Part shown: piece after piece, positions 57,301-64,000 of the stretch
Numbering within the stretch: the first letter of the stretch is position 1
Layout of the letters: each line of letters begins with the position of its first letter
Origin: Halichoerus grypus
Lineage: Eukaryota > Chordata > Mammalia > Carnivora > Phocidae
Length of the DNA stretch: 64,000 bases
Direction of reading: 5' to 3'
Assembly (NCBI RefSeq): GCF_964656455.1
Contig: NC_135717.1
Location: 18,122,775 to 18,186,774 of the forward strand
Translations under genes and position numbers: made by a program
Notes under the pieces: generated by a model
Told to the model about the DNA's origin: nothing
The model's input: only the letters and a program-made list of their open reading frames with translations
Database searches by the model: none

Positions 57301-57514
57301 GGCAAAGCCCACTGTGCCAGTGACAGGTGCTGGGGGCCGGGTGCACCCCATTCCCTCCCTGACCGTGTGGGACCATGATCCTTTCCTTCCCTCTCTTTCC
57401 CCCCACGTCCCCCCTCCTTCCCTTCCTCAGGTTTACTACTTTCAGGCTTAACTGAGCCCCTCGAGCCCATGTCAGAACCAGGTCCCTCGCCTTCTGGAGT
57501 TGACGGTCTAGGGA

Positions 57515-58010
57515 GGGGGGCTGATTTTAAACAAATGAGCCCACCACCCAGTATTACGTCGTCTACTGTCCCAAGCACTCTGGAGGTGGATGTGGGACAC
57601 CTTTACAGGGGACACATGACGATGGCAGGGAGGTCAGCCAAGGCTTCATGGACAGGCGACATAGAACCAAAAGGTGAAGGGCAAACAAGGTAATTTGGGG
57701 CAGAGAGGGGAGCGCGCCCCAAGCAAAGTAGGCACACACGTGAAGGCCATGTGGCAAGAAGGCGCAAAGGACGGGAGGGGCAAGGACACTCCGCGGGGCT
57801 GGAGCCACCAAGGGAAGGGGAGCGGAGGACAGTGTGGGGCTGAGGGGCCGGGCCACCAACGCCACATGCCCACAGCAAGGAGTTCTGCCCCCAACCCCGA
57901 CCACTGCGGAGCCACATTGGGTTACTGGGGCAGGGGGGGGGACATTGGAATCAGAGGTTGGAGGTTGCCAAGAGTGGGTGCTGGAAGCAGGTAGAAGGCT
58001 GCTCTGGGTA
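57515..58010 (-). mobile_element. L2 LINE 3' fragment
   Basis: 'GGGAGGTCAGCCAAGGCTTC', 'GCAAAGTAGGCACACACGTG', 'AAGGCCATGTGGCAAG' are antisense L2 text. The longest chance open frame in this area (57834-58571) overlaps it. Confidence 0.65.
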
Positions 58011-58956
58011 TTCCGACAAGAAGTGTCAACAACACGGAGGAGGCAGGGAGAAGGTGTTTTCAAGGCGAAGGCGCAGGGCTGGGGGACATGGGGGAGGGGA
58101 GGCACTGAAGCCCTGCAGTGTCTGGCCGGTGTAACGGTGGGGGGACAGCGTTGCCATTCTTGCGACAGCTGGTGGGCAGCAGGGCCGACTTTGGTTTGGG
58201 GCAGCCGTGTGGAGATGCTGAGGCACCCAAGAGGGGTGGTTCATGGGCTGGCAGCGGGGTGTCCAGGTTTGGAGTTCAAGACTTCATGGCACAGTGAAGA
58301 CGCCCCTTCCTCCCTGCTCACCCCCATCCCAGGCGGGGTTACGCCTTCCCTCCATAGTGTTCCTGACACCTTCTCACGGACTGCTCTCTGTCGGGGAGCA
58401 CTGAGCCAAGCCACTGTGGATGCCGCAAAGATGACTCATTCTCACCCAGGTACTGGGACGGGTGACGGCTGGCAGCTCACAGCTGGGCCCTTCTCAGGAA
58501 GAAGCCAGGTGATGCTGGCTCTCAGATATGGGTTGATGCCAAGGGTACAAAGACCCAGGCACCTTGCCTGAACTGGGAACGTCTCTGAAGCGTCACCCAT
58601 CTCCAGAGTTCCCTTTGGGATTACCTGGGCTGCATCACCATTCAACTCCTCCCTCTGCCCAGTCCCACTTCCCTCCTCCCTCATAGGTGTCATTCCAGAG
58701 ACCCCCCCCCCCACAACATATCTCCCTCCCAGAGTCTGCTTCCTGGGGGGACCAAGACAGTACATCTCTCCTCCTTGACCATGAGCTTCCAGGGCAGGGC
58801 TGAGTCCTGTTACATCAAAGGACGTGGATAAATGCATTTTGGACAGCACGAACAATCAGGACTCAGCCAGAACTTCCTACATGGTCCTGAATGCAAACAA
58901 GACAGACCAAAGTCCCAAAAGCATGATGAATTCCTTGCACCATAGGACCCAATTTT

Positions 58957-59177
58957 TTTTTTAAAGATCTACTTATTTATTTGAGGGAAAGAGAGAGAAA
59001 GAGAGGGAGAGTGTGAGCAGGCAGAGAGGCAGAAGGAGAGGGAGAGCGAGAATCCTCAAGCAGACACCTCACTGAGCACAGAGCCCAATGCAGGGCTCAA
59101 TCCCAGGACCCTGAGATCATGACCTAAGCCAAAATCAAGAGCCAGTGGCCCAACCGACTGAGCCACACAGGCGCCCC
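58957..59177 (-). mobile_element. Can-SINE, older subfamily
   Basis: Antisense copy with a long GA-rich body, 'CCTGAGATCATGACCTAAGC', ending 'GAGCCACACAGGCGCCCC'. TSD CATAGGACCCAATTTT / CACAGGACCCCATTTT, two mismatches. Confidence 0.94.
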
Positions 59178-59399
59178 CACAGGACCCCATTTTTCATTCT
59201 GAAGTATGGTTGCCATGGAGGTATATGACACAGACCCTTAATTCCCAGGTCTTCATTTGACTGCTGAGCAGCCGGGAGGGGTGGCTGGGACTCGGCTGTG
59301 CAGCCAGATGCCTGGGTAGGAAGTCCATCCTGCTTGGGTGAGTGGCAAATGGCACTTGTGCCTGAGTTTCCCTGGCTGTCGAACTGGGGTGATGTTCTA

Positions 59400-59850
59400 G
59401 CAGCCTAGTGCCTAACAGCCAAAAAGCGAAAGCAACCTGGCTTGTCCTTCCGTGGATGAATGGATAAACAGGGTGTGCTATCTCCGTACAACGGAATGTC
59501 GTTAGGCCACAGAAAGGAACGCTGTGCTGACACATAGTACAATGCAGATGGACTCTGAAAATACTATGTTCAGTGAGAGAAGCCGGACATTTACATGAAA
59601 TGTCCAGAACAGGCAAATCCACAGAGACAGAAAGCAGCGTAATGGACACCAGAGCCTGGGGTAAGGAGGAACAGGGAGTAACTGCTAATGGGTACAGGTT
59701 TCTATCTGGGGTAATGTACATGTTCTGGGATTAGGTGGCGGTGATGATTGCACAGTGCTATGAATATGCTAAACACCACTCAATTGTACACTTGAACATG
59801 GTAAATTTTGTGCTATGGAAATTAGTTCTCCATAAAAAAACAAAGAAATG
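59400..59850 (+). mobile_element. L1 LINE 3' end
   Basis: 'CTTCCGTGGATGAATGGATA', 'GAGAGAAGCCGGACATTTAC', 'GGTGATGATTGCACAGTGCT', 'CTCAATTGTACACTTGAACA' are the ORF2 end and 3' UTR of an old L1 in sense. Confidence 0.8.
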
Positions 59851-60869
59851 GGGATAATGAAGAGCATCCCCCTTATAAACATAAACCTCTCAGAATACGG
59901 CCTGGCATAGAATAGATGCTCGCTACGTGTTAGCAATGAGGACGATGCTGATTAGAAATATTGAGAAGTTTCTAACTCCAACGGTACACACTCTGAGTGG
60001 CTGGTGGACCCCGGACCCAGCTCCCTGAGCTACCCCTGAAGGCACCTTCTATCACAGCCAACACCCACCTGAAATTCACATGAAGATGACGTAACCTTTT
60101 TTAAGGACGCCACTCTCCTGTGCCCATGTGGGATGTGGCTGAGCTAAACTGTTTCTGGGGAGAGCAGCTGGGTGTAGGATTTGGTCTGCCTCCAGAGAGG
60201 GGCTGCTATCACACCCTCAGAACAGGCGCTGGGCTGGTGACAATCACAACCCTGGTTGTGCGCCAACCCTTGGACGTGGCGTTGTGGCAGGGGGAGGGGG
60301 GGTGCCGGCAAAGAACACTGGCAGGCTGGTGGTGGAATAAGAGGCCCAAGGATAGAGGGAGCCGGTCTGCTCTAATAAAAATAGCGTTTTTATAATGTCT
60401 TGACCGGTGTGTTTGTCAAAAGGGGATGACTTCAAGCTGGCGAGGAGGTCTAGGAATAGAAACTGGCTGGCAGGGAAGAAGCCCGGCTTGCCGGCTGCAG
60501 GAGAGAAGGCATTTCGTTTGTGCAGGAGGAAAGGAAAGGGCAAGGAGGGTCTCTTCCAGCCCCTACAGGAGTCTGTGTCCTGTCCCAGGGTGGGTTCTAA
60601 GAGTGGGACAGCAGCTCACAGGTTCCATGCTCTCTCAGCTTCCTCCTCACTCCTTACAACCCACAGCCCACCACTGAGCTTTGCTGCAAAACACAGATCT
60701 CTGTGGTTCCCCTCATCACAAACCTGCCGAGGCTGGCGAGTCAGGGGGCAGAGGCACTTTGAGGGGCCGGGTGGCAGTACCCACCCAAACAAGACCAAAC
60801 AGAACCCTACATAGCTTCGATCTACTCAGACCCAGCCTTTTCACTCCTTGGAAGCCTCTGGAAAGACAC

Positions 60870-61320
60870 AGGTGCCTAAGGATGAACGTACAAAATGCTA
60901 ACGCCCTCTCACTGGAAAATGGCTAAATAACCCATAACAAGTTAAAAAAAAAAAAAAAAAGACCTAGGTTTATTTGTAACACCAAGGATGGATCTCCAAG
61001 ACATAGTTCAGGAAGGATAGTTACAAGTTACAAAAGCACATCGCCGAACAGCACATTCATTATGACACCATTTTGTTAAAATACATACACTCCCCAAATA
61101 CGACATATATTTTACAGATACGCTTGGGTATATGGAGGCACAGAGAAAGGTCTGGAAGGATGCATGCATGCCAAGCTCCTGACAACAGTTACAACAGAGG
61201 GGTAGGCTGGGATTAGGGAGGGGATGGGAATTGGCAAAAGGGCTTTTAGCCCTGTCTAGAAGCTTAAAAATAATTTTCTTAAGGAAGTTGTTTTCATGTA
61301 TTATTTGCATAACTAATGAC
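60870..61320 (+). mobile_element. Old L1 (L1M-type) 3' region
   Basis: 'GATGGATCTCCAAGACATAG', 'GGTCTGGAAGGATGCATGCA', 'TGACAACAGTTACAACAGAG' correspond to the end of L1M ORF2 and 3' UTR. Includes an 18-base A run at about 60943. Confidence 0.65.
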
Positions 61321-61361
61321 CTCCACCCATCCTACTTCCCTTCTCAAAAAAGAAAAAAAAA

Positions 61362-61571
61362 GGGGTGCCTAGGTGGCTCAGTCAGTTAAGGCCTCTGGCT
61401 CTGGATTTTGGCTCAGGTCATGATCTCCAGGTCAAAAGATCCAGCCCTGCTGGTCGGCTCCATGCTGAGCGTGGAGGCTGCTTAAGATTCTTTCTCTCCC
61501 TCTATGCCTCCCCCCGCCGCCAGCCCCCCCACCCCATGCTTGCTCTCTCAAAAAAAAAAAAAAAAAAAAAT
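61362..61571 (+). mobile_element. Can-SINE, older subfamily
   Basis: 'GGGGTGCCTAGGTGGCTCAG' head, 'GGCTGCTTAAGATTCTTTCT' body and a long oligo-A tail; inserted next to an A-rich stretch, so its TSD is hard to define. Confidence 0.93.
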
Positions 61572-61689
61572 CAATGGTTTCACTTTCATGAAGCTTGACG
61601 TGGCTTTCCCTTTGAATTCTAGATTTTCATATCCAGTTGCCTGCTCGAGGTCTTGACAGGTTTTAAGCTGAATTCCTGGTCTTCCCTCT

Positions 61690-62480
61690 AAAAGCTGCTC
61701 CCACTCCTTCCCATTTCAGGAATTAACCAATCTTTGTTTTCTTGTTGCTCAGACAGAACCTTAAAAGCCCTTCTTGACTCCTCTCTTTCTCTCCCACCCA
61801 TAGCCAATCCAACAACAAATCCACATGGCTCTCCCTTCACCATGCTCAGGACCCAGTACCTTCTCTGCACCGCCGCCGCCGCCACCGCCGCCCCCAATCC
61901 CAGCCACCATCACCTCCATGGGGATTCTGCTGGAGCCCCCAGCGATCTCCTGCTTCTGCCCCTGCCCCAAAGTCTACTCACCGCCACACACAGCCGCAGA
62001 GCACATGCTGTTAAAATCTGTTTGGTTCTGGCCCTTTCCTGCTCAAAATGCTCCTGTGGTTCCCTCCTCACTCAGATGAAAGCCCAAGTCCTCCTAAACA
62101 GCCACAGGGCCTCCATGACCCAGCCTTTCCCCGTGTCCTTGCCTCCCACCCCCCTGTCCCTCATCCCCCCTAACACAGCCACATAGCTTCCATTCTCGGG
62201 ACTCTTGTCCCAGCTCTCTCCCCCTCTTCCTTTAGTCTCTGCTCCCTTCTCCCTCCCTTCTCAGGGAGGCCATCCTGAGGACCCCAACCCCCTTCCCTGC
62301 TCTATTTTTTTTTCTCTGACACTCTTCACATTTCACTTATTCATTTGCCCAGGGTCTGCCTCTAACCACCAGGACACGAGCTCCGCGAGGGTGTGGATTT
62401 GTGTGTTTCTTCACTGCAGAATCGACAAGACCCAGGACAGTGCCTGGGACACAGCAGACACTTGACACGTATTGGCTAAG
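61690..62480 (+). mobile_element. L2 LINE 3' end, long copy
   Basis: Order 'CTTGACTCCTCTCTTTCTCT', 'TTCCTGCTCAAAATGCTCCT', 'CCATCCTGAGGACCCC', 'ACCAGGACACGAGCTCCGCG', 'GGACAGTGCCTGGGACACAG' reaches the L2 terminus. It includes a (CCG)n-like tract at 61868-61895. The several long open frames here are L2 text. Confidence 0.8.
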
Positions 62481-62799
62481 TCCATGTATGAATGAGCAAA
62501 GTTTTCTCTGTGGGGTCCCCGTCACCCCCTTTGCTCCCAGTACGTATTCTTTGCTTCTATCACAACAAACTACTTGCTGGTCCCTCAAACTCCTGTATAT
62601 GTGCATGTGTTTGCACCGGTTCTTTTTCGCCTGTTACCCCAATCCTCCTACCCATTCATTGTTCCAGCTTCAATGTCATTTCCTCCTTGAAACCCTGGCC
62701 AACCCATGTTCCCCTCGCTATCCTGTTGGCTCAGTTACAGGCTTTCTCCTCGGACTCCTGTACTTTCTCCTTGTTCCAGAGTTGATAAACTGCTAACCA

Positions 62800-63015
62800 T
62801 TTATAGAATCGATTACTCTATGCTGGCCACATAGTGTTTACACGTATTATCTCACTGAATCATTATAACAACCGATAAAGTAGGTATCTGTCTAATCTCC
62901 ACTTTACAGTTACGAAAACTGAGGCACAGAGAGTCACCAGTTAAAAAGTGAAACCCCTGGAATTTGAATCGAGCTTTATTGGACTCCAAAGTCTGTGGTT
63001 ATACCCTTAAGTATC
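62800..63015 (-). mobile_element. MIR SINE
   Basis: 'ACACGTATTATCTCACTGAA', 'CCACTTTACAGTTACGAAAA', 'GGACTCCAAAGTCTGTGGTT' in antisense MIR order. Confidence 0.85.
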
Positions 63016-63204
63016 AGGTCCTTCCACAAAGCTGTGAGTTCTGTAATGGCATCTGCTGAGTCCCTAAAAAAGGCAAACCAGCCAGCCAAAGATCTCAGAG
63101 CCCAGGGCTGGAGCTGGACCATGGTGATGACACAAGGTGGTCCTTGAGCTCTGTGGCCTGAGACACTGGTCAGTCCTTACCGCCCTCATCATTGAAGCCG
63201 ACCT

Positions 63205-63360
63205 GGGACAATGTGGCCCAGTGTACGGAGCATGTCGTATTGACATGAACTTGAGCATCAGACAAAACCACGATCAAGTCCTGGTCCCTCTACTTACAGG
63301 CTGTGTCACTTTGGGTCTCTCTTTCATTTGTAAAATGCGCAGGGGGACTCTGGACATCGG
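63205..63360 (+). mobile_element. MIR SINE fragment
   Basis: 'ACAGGCTGTGTCACTTTGGG' and 'TTCATTTGTAAAATGCGC' are sense MIR core. Confidence 0.7.
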
Positions 63361-63768
63361 CCTGTCCCATGGCCACAGGTTACAGCACTGAGACTCCCAC
63401 AGGCCATGTCCAGACAGTACGACCCTGCCACTCACTGCACATGCCTAGACCAGGAGCAGGCCCCTGACCCAGGCAGCGCTGCTAATCCTGGGGAACTGGG
63501 ACTGACAGGCTCAGGGAAGATCTGGCAGCTCTCTTAAAAGGAGCAAAGTGAACTCCGGTGTTGCTTGTGGGACTACTTTTTGCAAGGCGAACTGAGAAAG
63601 AGAGAAAGCTCGTTTGTAACCAAGTGAGAAGAATGACAGATGCTGACAGACATAAAGATAAGAGCCACTGAGAGAGGGTTTTCTGGGACCCTAGAAGGTC
63701 GCAGGCTCTGGTTCATCATTCTTGACACCCTGCCCTTGGCTTCTGTGAGGTGCCCACACAGCAGAGTC

Positions 63769-63967
63769 TTTTTTTTTTTAAAGATTTTATCCATTTATTT
63801 GACAGAGAGACACAGCGAGAGAGGGAACACAAGCAGGGGGAGCGGGAGAGGGAGAAGCAGGCTTCCTACTGAGCAGGGAGCCCAATGCGGGGCCCGATCC
63901 CAGGACCCTGGGATCATGACCTGAGCCTAAGGCAGACGCTTAACAACTGAGCCACCCAGGTGTCCCC
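63769..63967 (-). mobile_element. Can-SINE
   Basis: Complete antisense copy ending 'GAGCCACCCAGGTGTCCC', then a C run. Confidence 0.94.
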
Positions 63968-63973
63968 CCCCCC

Positions 63974-64000
63974 TTTTTTTTTTAAGATTTATTTATTTCC
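63974..64000 (-). mobile_element. Second Can-SINE in tandem, cut by the window end
   Basis: T-run followed by 'AAGATTTATTTATTTCC', the tail end of another antisense Can-SINE abutting the previous one. Confidence 0.75.

Larger units (their letters stand above)
47576..64000 (-). other. KATNIP: Upstream intron of KATNIP, partial (16.4 kb)
   Basis: No convincing exon was found here. It holds Can-SINEs at 48.7, 50.5, 54.3, 59.0, 61.4 and 63.8 kb, L2 copies (51.0, 52.2, 55.5, 56.9, 57.5 and 61.7 kb), two L1 3' ends (59.4 and 60.9 kb), an L1 scrap at 48.6 kb and several MIRs. In 47600-48550, 49000-49950, 51430-52200, 52800-53550, 54500-55430, 56100-56900, 58330-58900, 59960-60860 and 63380-63760 I see no gene and no confident repeat. 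No CpG island or promoter is evident, so the first exon probably lies outside. Confidence 0.6.

Noticed and set aside
57834..58571. Longest chance open frame (245 codons, plus strand)
   Set aside because: It overlaps antisense L2 text, is Gly/Arg/Trp-rich from GC-rich sequence, has no domain, no splice support and lies opposite to KATNIP.
61734..62186. 150-codon plus-strand open frame
   Set aside because: Entirely within an L2 3' end; Pro/Ser-rich translation of CT-rich repeat DNA.
1..64000. CRISPR, operons, ribosome binding sites, phage or insertion sequences
   Set aside because: The DNA is carnivore nuclear sequence; no regularly spaced direct repeats or bacterial gene structure is present.

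Overview
This is nuclear DNA from a caniform carnivore. More than twenty copies of the tRNA-Lys-derived Can-SINE (SINEC) family lie in it; most show the head box 'GGCGCCTGGGTGGCTCAG', the CT-rich body and the AATAAATAAA tail, and many sit between clear target-site duplications (TSDs). The internal form 'ACACAAGCAGGGGGAGTGGGAG' suggests an arctoid (bear, seal or mustelid) rather than a dog; that is inference. Nothing bacterial, viral or organellar is present.

The only protein-coding gene I can support runs on the minus strand and was found by chaining exons, because every exon is short. Five exons (47575-47499, 39858-39689, 37739-37642, 28377-28246, 4928-4661) each have AG/GT borders, are open, and join in phase into one frame of 248 codons. 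The product matches the N-terminal part of KATNIP (KIAA0556, katanin-interacting protein), a basal-body and microtubule-associated ciliary protein of about 1,600 residues. The first coding exon and promoter should lie beyond base 64000 or be unrecognised in 47576-64000; the rest of the gene lies beyond base 1. The window is therefore mostly intron (about 7.6, 1.9, 9.3 and 23.3 kb between the five exons, plus two partial introns).

The introns hold layered transposon fossils. Oldest are L2, MIR, hAT (MER5A-like), a Tigger copy and ERVL-MaLR (MLT1) sequence; then L1 elements, mostly opposite in sense to KATNIP; then Can-SINEs, often nested in the older elements. The main repeat block is 13.4-21.9 kb: an old L1, a younger L1 with its 5' UTR and ORF1 but most of ORF2 missing, a SINE inside a SINE inside that ORF1, and a head-to-head SINE pair.

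I found no undescribed biological system. The most useful results are the hidden KATNIP exons with their splice details, the likely SINE-mediated deletion in the L1, the inverted SINE pair, and a few unique AT-rich tracts that could be conserved regulatory elements. Repeat family names come from recognition of consensus text, not a search; repeat borders are approximate unless a TSD is cited.
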